NCBI GenBank assembly: GCA_008080745.1
Contig: SHMX01000001.1
Coordinates: 558,617 to 622,616 of the forward strand
Direction: 5' to 3'
DNA from: Candidatus Thorarchaeota archaeon
GTDB lineage: Archaea; Asgardarchaeota; Thorarchaeia; Thorarchaeales; Thorarchaeaceae
Length of the DNA stretch: 64,000 nucleotides
Part shown: positions 1 to 8,933 of the stretch, piece by piece
Layout of the letters: each line of letters opens with the position of its first letter
How positions within the stretch are numbered: position 1 is the first letter of the stretch
Notes under the pieces: model-generated
The model's database searches: none
Told to the model about the DNA's origin: nothing
What the model saw: only the letters and a program-made list of their open reading frames with translations
Position numbers and translations under genes: made by a program

Positions 1-1
1 C

Positions 2-706
2 TTTGTTCGTTATGTCCGAGAAAATCCCCAGTATGGAATCAACGAGTTCACTGATAATGCAGATGGTACCATCTCAGATCAAGCAACGGGTCTGATGTGG
101 TCAAGGAATGATAGTGGAGATGGGATGAACTGGGAGGAGGCTCTTCTCTATGCTCAACGGATGAATGATGAAAATTACCTTGGTTATGATGACTGGAGGA
201 TACCAGATGCAAAAGAACTTCAAAGTATTGTGGATTATACGAAATCACCTGATACAACGGACTCGGCAGCCATCGATCATATGTTCAATTGTACGCCCAT
301 AATAGATGAGGGAGGTAGTAAGAATTATGCGTTCTACTGGACCAGTACTACGCATCTAGATGGTCCTGATGCAAGTGGTGCAGTCTACATAGCATTTGGA
401 GAGGCATTAGGCTGGATGGAAGTCGGTGGAGAATATGTCCTCTATGATGTCCATGGGGCAGGAGCTCAGCGTAGTGACCCGAAGACAGGGGATGCCTCAG
501 ACTATCCACATGGATTTGGACCACAGGGAGATGTAAGAAGAATTGATAATTTTATCAGACTGGTTAGAGGTGGAACTTATCAAGAATTGACCGAGAAACG
601 AACCTCTGATACCATCGATCTGAATACAATTCTCTTGGTAACAGTTCCTGTAAGTTTGGTGTCAATTGGAACAATATCCTACTATTTGAAACGAAAAAAG
701 GAATAG
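2..706 (+). CDS. DUF1566 (Lcl C-terminal) surface protein, 5' end cut by window edge
   Basis: The frame is open from base 2, so the gene starts outside the window; an internal ATG at 95 is not the real start. The visible part reads as a DUF1566/Lcl_C domain: NADGTISDQATGLMWSR, then NWEEALLYAQ, YDDWRIPDAKELQSIVD and FYWTSTTHLDGP, which are the family's usual blocks. A single hydrophobic helix (TILLVTVPVSLVSIGTISYY) followed by KRKKE ends the protein, so it is probably a surface protein anchored by its C terminus with the domain outside. DUF1566 is best known from bacterial secreted proteins; its role is unknown. No partner gene is visible upstream. Confidence 0.8.
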   Translation, partial: FVRYVRENPQYGINEFTDNADGTISDQATGLMWSRNDSGDGMNWEEALLYAQRMNDENYLGYDDWRIPDAKELQSIVDYTKSPDTTDSAAIDHMFNCTPIIDEGGSKNYAFYWTSTTHLDGPDASGAVYIAFGEALGWMEVGGEYVLYDVHGAGAQRSDPKTGDASDYPHGFGPQGDVRRIDNFIRLVRGGTYQELTEKRTSDTIDLNTILLVTVPVSLVSIGTISYYLKRKKE

Positions 707-847
707 CCTGAATTAGGAAATACTCTAAACAGAAGAAATTTTCACATGGATAGGCATCATTCTCGAAGAATTTGATGGATTAGCTGCGTTAAATAAAAGG
801 AATATTAGCAACTACGTATTTTCTTAGAGAAATCCATTGAGGGAATT

Positions 848-1729
848 ATGAAAGTGGAATTCTTTATTTCAGGTCGTATAATAGACAACATATTAGATGT
901 TTCCACAAAGTTCAATCCAATAGACAACGCACCAGAATTTGTGCTAAAACCATTGGACTACCTTATTGGTTTCATAAGGCAGAAGAAGCCAGAAGATGTG
1001 GAAAGTTTTGTAGACGGTCTCATGCAGATATATGATGTAAAGGTAAAATCAGACTATTTCGCAGAGAAAGGAATAGAACTGCAACCACTCTTGATTGAAT
1101 ACAAGAATATTGTGTACCATCCAGACCTGTCTAGATTGGCCTTGAACTATTACATTCAAGTTCTCAAGGTGTCAAAGGAAAAGGACTGGTATAGTGATGT
1201 AGATATCGTTTGGAGAGGTTTTCACTACGCAATCCTACATCCACACTATTACAATCTTCAGACTCTAATCGAAGTGATGGGGCGAGAAGAAGCAGTCAAG
1301 CTCTGGAAGATGTTCGTGACAAATTACAGAATTGATAACAGAAGCCCACCAGAACCGCCCTTTGTGGAACTTAAAACACTCTACGAAGAGAGACGTAAAG
1401 AGAAAGAAGATGGAAGCTGGAAGGTCATCCATACGATGCTCGCAGATGGAAAATACGCCTATCTGAATGTCAACTGCACATGGATGAGAGCTCTTGAGGA
1501 CCTTCCTGATGATGAGATAAAATACTACATCTGTTGTTATGGTGATTATGAGGATGCCAGAAACTTTCACAACAATATCATTCTGACAATGGAACACACT
1601 CTTGCTCAAGGAGACCGCTATTGCTCACGAGTAATGCATGACACAAGAGTTGACTATGATCTTCAACATCCACCAATAGAATTCTGGGATGAGTTGTATT
1701 TATTGAAAGATGCTGAATCTAACGAATGA
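848..1729 (+). CDS. L-2-amino-thiazoline-4-carboxylate hydrolase-like protein
   Basis: A 293-residue soluble protein. Its C-terminal third (residues about 205-275) has the layout of the ATC hydrolase family: NVNCTWMRALEDL, then YYICCYGDYEDARNF, then LTMEHTLAQGDRYCSRVM, matching the family's Cys-containing blocks ending in a G-x-x-x-C segment. The N-terminal 190 residues are helical and not recognised. The ATG has a GAGGGA ribosome binding site about 5 bases upstream. Family members hydrolyse a thiazoline ring in some bacteria, but most are uncharacterised, so the substrate here is unknown. It stands alone and converges on the next gene across a hairpin. Confidence 0.6.
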   Translation: MKVEFFISGRIIDNILDVSTKFNPIDNAPEFVLKPLDYLIGFIRQKKPEDVESFVDGLMQIYDVKVKSDYFAEKGIELQPLLIEYKNIVYHPDLSRLALNYYIQVLKVSKEKDWYSDVDIVWRGFHYAILHPHYYNLQTLIEVMGREEAVKLWKMFVTNYRIDNRSPPEPPFVELKTLYEERRKEKEDGSWKVIHTMLADGKYAYLNVNCTWMRALEDLPDDEIKYYICCYGDYEDARNFHNNIILTMEHTLAQGDRYCSRVMHDTRVDYDLQHPPIEFWDELYLLKDAESNE

Positions 1730-1767
1730 AATTCAACTGATATGACTTGTAGGAAGAAAGATGAATG

Positions 1768-1799
1768 GATATGGTCAAACTCAAAAAATTGACCATATC
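1768..1799. terminator. Hairpin between convergent genes
   Basis: Perfect 11-bp inverted repeat GATATGGTCAA / TTGACCATATC with a 10-base A-rich loop, lying between two convergent genes. No T tract follows on the plus strand; on the minus strand the loop itself is T-rich. A role in ending or stabilising transcripts is inferred from position only. Confidence 0.45.
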
Positions 1800-1822
1800 A
1801 CAATCGAAACGATTTTTGATTT

Positions 1823-2383
1823 TTAGCCACTAGTAGGTACGGTGAACGTGCGATTTACCGGACTAAGATTCAGGTCAACAACAGGTTCATCGAATCCAGG
1901 GGGTGTTACTCGTATAGTAATGGTGATGGTAAGATGAAACTCGCCACCAGCGTCAAGCCCTTCCTCTGGTCCAAGTAGTGTGGTAACTTCATGTTCTCCA
2001 GTTCCTTGACTTCCAGGTGTTAGGGTAAAGGTAATCGAGTTGTTTGAGGGGGTGGTAAGATTGAAGAAGATAGAGATCTCTACTAGAGCCGCACTACTTG
2101 AGTCTGGACTATCAACTTGGGTCCGTGCAGTATTTCGTTCAATCATATAGGAATATGGATTCATCGACTCAACATCAATTTGTACTCCACTCATGCCAGC
2201 AGTAAAAGAGGGTATTTGTAAAACACCAAATTCAGACAGGCTTACTGCAGTGGTGCCACCAATGTTCAGACCAATATTGACCTTGGCAACATTCACCTCG
2301 GTTCCGTATAGCGCAACTGGCACTAGAGCCAATGCACCAATGATTACAATTAGGACAATTCCAGCTTTTGCTTTACTCATCAT
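1823..2383 (-). CDS. Secreted/anchored beta-rich hypothetical protein
   Basis: A 186-residue protein with an N-terminal hydrophobic segment (residues about 8-27, GIVLIVIIGALALVPVALYG) acting as signal or anchor. The rest is Thr/Ser-rich with alternating hydrophobic residues typical of beta sandwiches, and carries N-glycosylation sequons (NLT, NNS, NRT). The family is not recognised. Two consecutive ATG codons could serve as start. The ArsR-like membrane regulator lies just upstream on the same strand, but a gap of about 90 bases and its own A+T-rich leader suggest separate transcription. Confidence 0.6.
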   Translation of the reverse strand: MMSKAKAGIVLIVIIGALALVPVALYGTEVNVAKVNIGLNIGGTTAVSLSEFGVLQIPSFTAGMSGVQIDVESMNPYSYMIERNTARTQVDSPDSSSAALVEISIFFNLTTPSNNSITFTLTPGSQGTGEHEVTTLLGPEEGLDAGGEFHLTITITIRVTPPGFDEPVVDLNLSPVNRTFTVPTSG

Positions 2384-2470
2384 ATCACAATCTAAATAGT
2401 ATGTGAGTAAACTATATTTAATTGTCTTATTAAGAGTTCTTGTAAAGCGAGATTGCTTGGTGACAGCACC

Positions 2471-2958
2471 TCATGAACGCGCATATATTGCTGTAGAGTA
2501 AAGAATAATGTTACTCACCACAAAGAAGGACAGGAACACAGATACTGTCAAGAATTCAAGAGGGCCCATCATTACCTGCAAATAGGCAATGGCAGACGCC
2601 CACATCAGTGCGTTGGCAATGATAGTAGCACCAAGTTTCTCATTGATGATTCCAAGTTTCTGTACAGAAGACGAGTAAGCTGCCATCTTGCTCATGAGTG
2701 CATATGCGTCTTTCCCAATATTTGATAGACGATATATATCATCTTCATGTATTAAAAGTGGAGAGAGTGTATTGAGATGGTATGATAGAGATGCGCTTTC
2801 TTCAATATTTGTTGCTCTCTAATCTCACTGAACTTGGCTTCTTTAGATTCACCAATGAAACGAAGGATATCACGACGGACTTGATGGCTAAGTGTCTTGA
2901 ATACTTCAGATTCCAAATCGGTAGATGTTTCGTTATCGGTAGACAATTTCGTTCCCAT
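2471..2958 (-). pseudogene. Winged-helix regulator with membrane tail, frameshifted
   Basis: Two overlapping pieces make one gene. The 5' piece (from ATG 2958) encodes an ArsR-type winged helix start, EVFKTLSHQVRRDILRFIGE followed by SKEAKFSEIRE, then runs into junk and stops at 2752. Adding one G on the minus strand between 2815 and 2814 restores reading: SEIRE-ATNIEESASLSYHLNTL, then SPLLIHEDDIYRLSNIGKD, then AYALMSKMAAYSSS and two membrane helices ending at 2471. The restored protein has about 162 residues and the common Asgard layout wHTH plus two C-terminal membrane spans. The single missing base may be a true mutation or a sequencing/assembly error; the rest looks undecayed, which favours error or a very recent event. 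Confidence 0.8.
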
Positions 2959-3199
2959 TATATCATTGAATCATGTGATTATAATATGCTCAGTTAAAAG
3001 AAGTTTAGTAAAATATTCTTTACCAAGAAAGATACAAAGTCACACGTGCCTAAACACACTTGATGAAGAGGAGATTTGAAGGTCTAAGGAAATTATTGTC
3101 CAAATCAATTATGTAGAATATTCCATTCAATGAATTAATTGTACATAACTCTAAATTGTTCTACGATTTTAGTATCTATGAGAACAGGAGGCGATTTCA

Positions 3200-3859
3200 T
3201 TGGCAAACTGTGATGGATGTGGAGCAGATATTGAACCTCATACAAGTGAATGTCCGTACTGTGGACATACAATTTCAACTACAAAATCTGATGACAAAAC
3301 TTTCGGGGTAGTAAGAGGGGACGGGGATACAACCCCCGCAACCCATGTTCGTTTTGGAGACGGAGACATAGGCAGACGACCGAGCTCAAGTGGTATCCGA
3401 GCATCCTACAGGTCTGGAGAGGGAATAGTATCCACAGTGAAGAAAATAGAACACCTAGACCAGACGCTAACAAGAGGACAAGACTCACTAGAACGGGGAA
3501 AAGAAAAAGACGCAGGTGTAAAAATGGTTGAAGCCTTCGCAACACTCAGCGATCTAATTAGCACATATCAAAAGATGATTTCCCAAGAGGCGCATCTCAG
3601 TACTAAAGATAACGAGAGATTATCAGCAAAAGAGGAACGAATCAGACCCCAAGTACAATCCCTTATTGAAATATGTGAACGATTGGACTCGAAGACCATG
3701 AAAAGAATGAAGATCTCTCAAACGGAGATTCGAAGGATACATTCTACTGCAAAACAGTTTCTAGAGCTCTCAAGTAGACGAGCAGGAATATGTTCGACCT
3801 GTGGGGCGAAAAATCCATCTAAAAAGAGAACCTGCCAGAGATGTGGAGCGCCAATGTAA
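3200..3859 (+). CDS. Double zinc-ribbon coiled-coil protein
   Basis: A 219-residue soluble protein with a zinc ribbon at each end: N-terminal CDGC...CPYC (residues about 4-21) and C-terminal CSTC...CQRC (about 197-216). Between them lie a Gly/Ser/Arg-rich linker and a long charged helical segment (about 80-190) likely to form a coiled coil. The start is TTG at 3200, supported by AGGAGGCG a few bases upstream; no ATG fits. Paired zinc ribbons of this kind usually mediate protein-protein contact; no enzymatic residues are seen. It is preceded by a long A+T-rich leader and is not in an operon. Confidence 0.75.
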   Translation: MANCDGCGADIEPHTSECPYCGHTISTTKSDDKTFGVVRGDGDTTPATHVRFGDGDIGRRPSSSGIRASYRSGEGIVSTVKKIEHLDQTLTRGQDSLERGKEKDAGVKMVEAFATLSDLISTYQKMISQEAHLSTKDNERLSAKEERIRPQVQSLIEICERLDSKTMKRMKISQTEIRRIHSTAKQFLELSSRRAGICSTCGAKNPSKKRTCQRCGAPM

Positions 3860-3999
3860 CTATTCTCAAAGGGAATTGTAAAACAAAGGAAGTACTTAGA
3901 GGATGTCTGATTACAATAATTAGCAAATGCAAGACTAATCTTGCTTAGAAATTATAGTTGAAGTGGTAACAAAAGAAAAATAATCCAAGTGAATCCAGA

Positions 4000-4827
4000 A
4001 TGAAAGAGTGGATTGAAAGGAAAAAATTAGGTGTCTTTGTTTTACTTGCTTATGGAATAACATGGATTCTCGCACTACCACTTATCCTTTCACATCTTGG
4101 AATTATTAGTATAGCAATACCGTACTCAATACACTACCTTCTCCCATTCGGTCCTCTGCTTGCCGCATTGATTGCCACGATACTAGAAGACGGAACTGAA
4201 AGAGTGAAGGGTCTTCTTCACCGAATGGTGAAATGGAAGATTAGACCGTTGTGGATTGGCATAACACTATTCTCGGTATGGATGATGTATATTGGTTCAG
4301 GATTGATAATTGTAGCAATAGGAAATCCATGGCCGGACATAAACACATTTGGACAGATGCAATATTTGCCGTATCTGAATGTAATCGTTGCATGGCTCCT
4401 CTGGATAGGCACCTATGGCTTAGGAGAGGAAACAGGTTGGAGAGGATTTCTATTACCTTATCTCCAATCAAAATACAATGCTTTGACCTCAAGTCTGTTT
4501 CTAGCCTTGATATGGGCTGGATGGCACCTCCCCATGTTTTTGTATCATGAGAACTTCATAATGATGGGGCCTGTAGGAACTATATTTTGGGTGATTGGAT
4601 TGGTATTTGGCTCAGTGTTATTGACGTCATTGTACAACAATACAGAAGGGAGTATCCTCTTGGTTGCAATCTGGCACGGAACTTACAATCTGTTTACCGC
4701 AGCAGTAGGAGAAACAGCTGACCTCACAGCAGGGATCATAACAATGTTTGTAATGGTTTTCGTGATAGCAATAATCCGAAGATTTGGATCAGAAAATCTA
4801 TCCAAATATGAAAGAGTGTCACAATGA
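4000..4827 (+). CDS. CPBP-family intramembrane protease (CAAX protease-like)
   Basis: A 275-residue polytopic membrane protein of about eight helices. It carries the three hallmark motifs of the CPBP/Rce1-like (ABI) family: EETGWRG with the Glu pair at 143-144 and Arg148, the WHLP histidine at 176, and a third histidine in AIWHGTYN at 226. These residues form the active site of the glutamate intramembrane proteases. Substrates of prokaryotic members are mostly unknown; some act in bacteriocin immunity or protein maturation. It is a single gene, and the next gene converges on it after about 180 bases. Confidence 0.88.
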   Translation: MKEWIERKKLGVFVLLAYGITWILALPLILSHLGIISIAIPYSIHYLLPFGPLLAALIATILEDGTERVKGLLHRMVKWKIRPLWIGITLFSVWMMYIGSGLIIVAIGNPWPDINTFGQMQYLPYLNVIVAWLLWIGTYGLGEETGWRGFLLPYLQSKYNALTSSLFLALIWAGWHLPMFLYHENFIMMGPVGTIFWVIGLVFGSVLLTSLYNNTEGSILLVAIWHGTYNLFTAAVGETADLTAGIITMFVMVFVIAIIRRFGSENLSKYERVSQ

Positions 4828-5008
4828 TGAGTACCAATCGCAGTACAAGACGTATTTTTCAAGGAGTTTTCAATATAAGCAGGGAACAATGATCAATAAG
4901 ATAAATCATTTACCAGACATCATTGTAAACAGACTTTGTAGAACAACAAATGAACAAAGAAATCAAGGATTATTATCTGAGGAGGGTTATCAAAAAAGTG
5001 GCAGGATG

Positions 5009-7708
5009 CTAATCTTCATCGATATTGCAGGACTGTAACATCATTTGAATGACAGAAGAATGAGTGGACAATATGTCTCGAAGACGAACAGATTTTTCCG
5101 AATCAATTGTGGAGGGTTCAGTTTCGAGGGAGAGATGATCAGATTGCTTAATTTGTGTTTCCCAAGGTGCTTGCCAAGTTTCAAGCTCGGAGAAATCAAT
5201 CGGGTAGATTTGGGCAGCTTCACGTGTCAAATCAATAAGACTACTGAGATTGGTTCGCACCTGAAGAAGCTGTTTCATCAACCATGGAATGAGAGTTCTA
5301 TTTGGAACAGTAGCATACACCCGACTTAATACTTCGATGAGAAGTTCAGCAATTCCTGGTGCAAACGGTAAGGCTAGAACAAACCCCATAACATAATCGG
5401 GTATCTTTTCCAACAATAATGGATTTGAAAAAAGGTTGTTGAAAAACTCGCGAATAGAGTTCATATCACGCAGACGAACATACCATTCAGCAGTCATCAA
5501 AAGACCCAGTTTTCGAGGGTCTATCTCATATGTAGGGGCATTAACACTCCTAAGAGCGATAATCAATTGTGACCGGTCACATCCCATCATAACAGCAAAG
5601 TTCTCAAGTGTCAAGGCAAAACTTAGTGACGCCGCAATCTGTTCAGGGGTGGTGCCCCGGTCATCAAAGGTCTGGGGAAGGCTTGCAGTATAATATGAAT
5701 ATCCCGTTGCAATATAGCTCTTTACCCAGAGGGGAATTCCTCCTGGTGTGGTCTGATAATAATAGACAAGTTCACGAATCAGTCTGAAGTTTTCGGGCGC
5801 ATCTTCGATTCCACTGTCATTCATCAGGCGCTCCTCTGCTTTCTTTCCCAGCTCTTCAGAAAAACGAGGACTATCCAAAAGAAGGATGCTGTCCTTAACT
5901 AACTGAAGGACCTCTCCAGACTTGATATCGGTTCTGTTGGCTTTGGTTCTCATGCGTTTGGTTATCACTTGTTCAAGTGATATGCCCTCATAACCAAGCT
6001 GAATCAGTTCAGCTTGATGGTTTCTGAATCGAAGATCCCATGATTCCTGTAGGCGTTCCTTTCCCAATTCGAGTTCACCCATGATTGGTTTGACTATTGG
6101 AGATGACGGTAAAAGGAACTTTATTCGCCAGAGAACATTAGAACATTGTAGCAAATCAGGATTCTCTCTGAAATCCATGAGAGCACGTTGAATCCTCTTC
6201 TGGGTGAGATCAACATCTTTCAGCCGACCTAGGACATCATAAACTTCTTTCACGAGTGGGGGAAGAGCAGTATAGCCCACACTTCCCATGACGTCGAGAG
6301 CAATCATTTCTTGACAGAGTTTGAAGATGTCTTTGGTCTTTGGTACATAGTCCTTCTCAAGGCAAGTTACTGCAGCATCCTGAAAATCATAGAATGTGGG
6401 GTGATTTCGTTGTCTCAAATTTGCGAGAAGCTTGGAGGTCTCGAAGATGGCAATAGAGTCAGCAGTGGTTGCTAAATAACCGTGATTGCGAGCTAGTGCT
6501 ACAATCTCCATACAATTTTGAATTAGTTCTCTCTCGTCCTCAGCAAGGAAAGCAGGAGGTTTAGTCAGAAATCCAAGAAGAGCTTCGTCATCGACGGGTG
6601 TGTTGGGTGTGTGGGGATGTTTCTGTGTTTCTTTCTCTTTTCGCTTTAGAGAGAATGGCCTGACACCTGTAGCATTCAATCCTTTCTTCCATGCACGTTC
6701 TGAGATAGAGGCGGTTCCAAGAGGTTGACCGAACTGACGCTCTATCATGGAAAAGCTTACAGGAATCACACCATGTAACCAGTCAGTATCACTTAACTGT
6801 GGGATATCAAACATCTCAGAGCTCTCAACCCCAAACTCGGGAACATCACACACAGTGTGGGCAGCTCCACATATGAAGATGGCCTCATCGGGTTTGATTC
6901 CGTGTTCTTGCATATGTTCTTTGATTCGGGTCCACATGTATCGCTCTCGCCAGCGTGAATCTTTGAGACGATCCATGTTAGTACCCAATCTTCTTATGAG
7001 ACTTCCAATGAGAAACATAATCTGTCGATAGGTCTGATAGTCGCTTCCAAGAACTACTTGGTCTACATACTGATTCCACCATTCAGAGAAGTGGCGTACG
7101 CGAGCGTTTTTGAGAAGAAATGTTACAAATTTTTCAAGAGAGGGTGCCATATCGCCCATCTGAAGCCCAATGGTGGTAGTCAATTCCTCATCCTCGGGAG
7201 CTTCTTTTGCATTTGTTTGATGATCAGCCCATAAACGCTGGAAGATGTGATCAGTTGAACGATCAATAAAAACAATCTCAACATCTTGATTTAGAATCCC
7301 AAATGCGATAGCCTGATACTCAGCAGACATCTCAGTAAGGGGAGCTATGACACTCAGAGGGAGTTGAGATGCTGGAAAGGTTCGTGACCGATTGGCCAAT
7401 GCTTGAAATGCCACGGGTAATTCACATTCAGTGAGCATAGGAACAAGTTCAATGAGGTCTTCACAGGTCTCAAGATAGATGACCTTCACAGGTCGACTTC
7501 TAAGGCGCTTGATTAATTGGAGAGCAGATGCAGGAGAATGATGAGTTACTGGAAATATTTCAAGAGGTTCGCTCATAGCTCGTTCTACATCGCTAAGGAG
7601 AACATTAAGAATCTCATGGGGCTTCTCACCGGTCTTTCCAAATTCCTTTACGATTGCATCAATTTGTTCCCTCAGAGGTTGATAATCGATTTCCATTTTG
7701 GTCATCAT
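5009..7708 (-). CDS. DUF5682 family protein, last gene of SWIM-VWA-MoxR operon
   Basis: An 899-residue soluble protein. The N-terminal region shows the DUF5682 signature: FPVTHHSPASALQLIKRLRS with His56-His57, followed by the strand VIYLE (Glu80), and a later GAAHTVCD block near residue 285, an arrangement that recalls EreA/ChaN-type His/Glu metal sites. The remaining 550 residues are helical. A GAGGGAG ribosome binding site sits just before two consecutive ATGs; the second ATG has better spacing. The gap to the MoxR gene upstream is 21 bases. In bacteria DUF5682 is found next to MoxR and VWA genes, so the association seen here is conserved; its biochemical activity is not known. Confidence 0.85.
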   Translation of the reverse strand: MMTKMEIDYQPLREQIDAIVKEFGKTGEKPHEILNVLLSDVERAMSEPLEIFPVTHHSPASALQLIKRLRSRPVKVIYLETCEDLIELVPMLTECELPVAFQALANRSRTFPASQLPLSVIAPLTEMSAEYQAIAFGILNQDVEIVFIDRSTDHIFQRLWADHQTNAKEAPEDEELTTTIGLQMGDMAPSLEKFVTFLLKNARVRHFSEWWNQYVDQVVLGSDYQTYRQIMFLIGSLIRRLGTNMDRLKDSRWRERYMWTRIKEHMQEHGIKPDEAIFICGAAHTVCDVPEFGVESSEMFDIPQLSDTDWLHGVIPVSFSMIERQFGQPLGTASISERAWKKGLNATGVRPFSLKRKEKETQKHPHTPNTPVDDEALLGFLTKPPAFLAEDERELIQNCMEIVALARNHGYLATTADSIAIFETSKLLANLRQRNHPTFYDFQDAAVTCLEKDYVPKTKDIFKLCQEMIALDVMGSVGYTALPPLVKEVYDVLGRLKDVDLTQKRIQRALMDFRENPDLLQCSNVLWRIKFLLPSSPIVKPIMGELELGKERLQESWDLRFRNHQAELIQLGYEGISLEQVITKRMRTKANRTDIKSGEVLQLVKDSILLLDSPRFSEELGKKAEERLMNDSGIEDAPENFRLIRELVYYYQTTPGGIPLWVKSYIATGYSYYTASLPQTFDDRGTTPEQIAASLSFALTLENFAVMMGCDRSQLIIALRSVNAPTYEIDPRKLGLLMTAEWYVRLRDMNSIREFFNNLFSNPLLLEKIPDYVMGFVLALPFAPGIAELLIEVLSRVYATVPNRTLIPWLMKQLLQVRTNLSSLIDLTREAAQIYPIDFSELETWQAPWETQIKQSDHLSLETEPSTIDSEKSVRLRDILSTHSSVIQMMLQSCNIDED

Positions 7709-7729
7709 ACTCCCTCATTTGCTTCAGAG

Positions 7730-8917
7730 TCATATCCGGGTCATAGCATCTTTGCCACCCTTAGCAAAGGAGTCCCAGTCATCACCACTTTGTTTTGTCA
7801 CCACAGCGTGCCAGAACTTGCTAAGTGCAGAAACATCCTCAGGCAATCGTCTTACTAAGGCACCCACTAGAGAACGACCCATTGTATAACCATCCATCTT
7901 ACCTTCGCTGAAAAAGGTGCTATACAGAACCGTGTCCTCAATAACACCAATCTGTTCAGCTGTAGACAGAGCAGACTCAATGCGTTGTTCTTCTGCCCCT
8001 TGAGATGCATTATACTTACGAAGATCGTTGAAGGTCTGGATAAGAATCTCTAGAAGCGTAGGAGGAATCTCAACCTTGAACCCATGACGGGCCATCAAAT
8101 CCTTTGTTCTGAATTCGATAATCTCACGTTCGATCTTTTTGCTGGTCACTACAGGAATGTGTATGAAATTGAATCGCCTTTTGAGAGCTGAAGACATGTC
8201 ATTCACACCGCGGTCTCTACTGTTTGCCGTGGCTATAACATTGAATCCGGGTTTTGCATACACCATATTACCGATTTCTAGTTCAGGTATTTTGATGTAT
8301 TTTTCACTCATAAGAGAGATTAGCGCATCTTGTACATCACTCGTACAGCGAGTCAGTTCCTCAAAACGACCCATACTCCCCTCCTTCATAGCTACCATGA
8401 GAGGCGAGGGAATGAGGGAATCACGCGACTGTCCTTCGGCAATTACCTGTGCAATATTCCAACTGTATTTGATTTGGTCTTCTGTGGTACCTACAGTGCC
8501 CTGTAGAACATTTACGGAATTTCCAGAGATTGCAGCAGCTAATAATTCAGCCAGCCAGCTCTTTCCCGTACCGGGGTCTCCAATTAACAATAGCCCTCTA
8601 TCTGATGCCAAGGTTACTATTGCCCTTTCCACAATGGTATAATCACCATACCATTTTTGTTGAATCTCACGGTCTAACTTGTCAGATTTCTCGCTGCCAA
8701 GAACAAAGATACGAACCATTCGAGGTGATAGCTGCCATGAGAAGGGTTTTGCATCTTCATCCTGCTTCACTAAATATGTCAATTCCTCTGCGTACTTCAT
8801 CTCAGCCGGTGCACGTAGCAAGGTTTCGTCGCTATCTTTTGGTTTGCTCTTTTTCGAGGGCGAGGTTTTCGCTTTGGTCTTGGCTGTTGTCTTTTTTGTT
8901 TTCTTTTTTCCAGACAT
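7730..8917 (-). CDS. MoxR-like AAA+ ATPase
   Basis: A 395-residue AAA+ ATPase. Walker A is GDPGTGKS (113-120); the Walker B region reads GRFEELTRC (183-191), with Glu-Glu in place of the usual Asp-Glu, as I recall for the branch encoded with SWIM and DUF5682 genes; sensor 1 is IATAN (Asn232) and the arginine finger is ALKRRFNF (Arg247/248). The first 30 residues are an unusual Lys/Thr/Ser tail (about 15 Lys) that is likely disordered and may bind nucleic acid or another acidic partner. MoxR ATPases act with VWA proteins as chaperone-like remodelling pairs; the VWA partner is encoded 16 bases upstream. Confidence 0.93.
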   Translation of the reverse strand: MSGKKKTKKTTAKTKAKTSPSKKSKPKDSDETLLRAPAEMKYAEELTYLVKQDEDAKPFSWQLSPRMVRIFVLGSEKSDKLDREIQQKWYGDYTIVERAIVTLASDRGLLLIGDPGTGKSWLAELLAAAISGNSVNVLQGTVGTTEDQIKYSWNIAQVIAEGQSRDSLIPSPLMVAMKEGSMGRFEELTRCTSDVQDALISLMSEKYIKIPELEIGNMVYAKPGFNVIATANSRDRGVNDMSSALKRRFNFIHIPVVTSKKIEREIIEFRTKDLMARHGFKVEIPPTLLEILIQTFNDLRKYNASQGAEEQRIESALSTAEQIGVIEDTVLYSTFFSEGKMDGYTMGRSLVGALVRRLPEDVSALSKFWHAVVTKQSGDDWDSFAKGGKDAMTRI

Positions 8918-8933
8918 CCTATTTCCTCCAATA

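Noticed and set aside
8139-8642. Plus-strand open frame of 167 codons inside the MoxR gene
   Set aside because: Antisense to a conserved AAA+ core; composition is that of a shadow frame.
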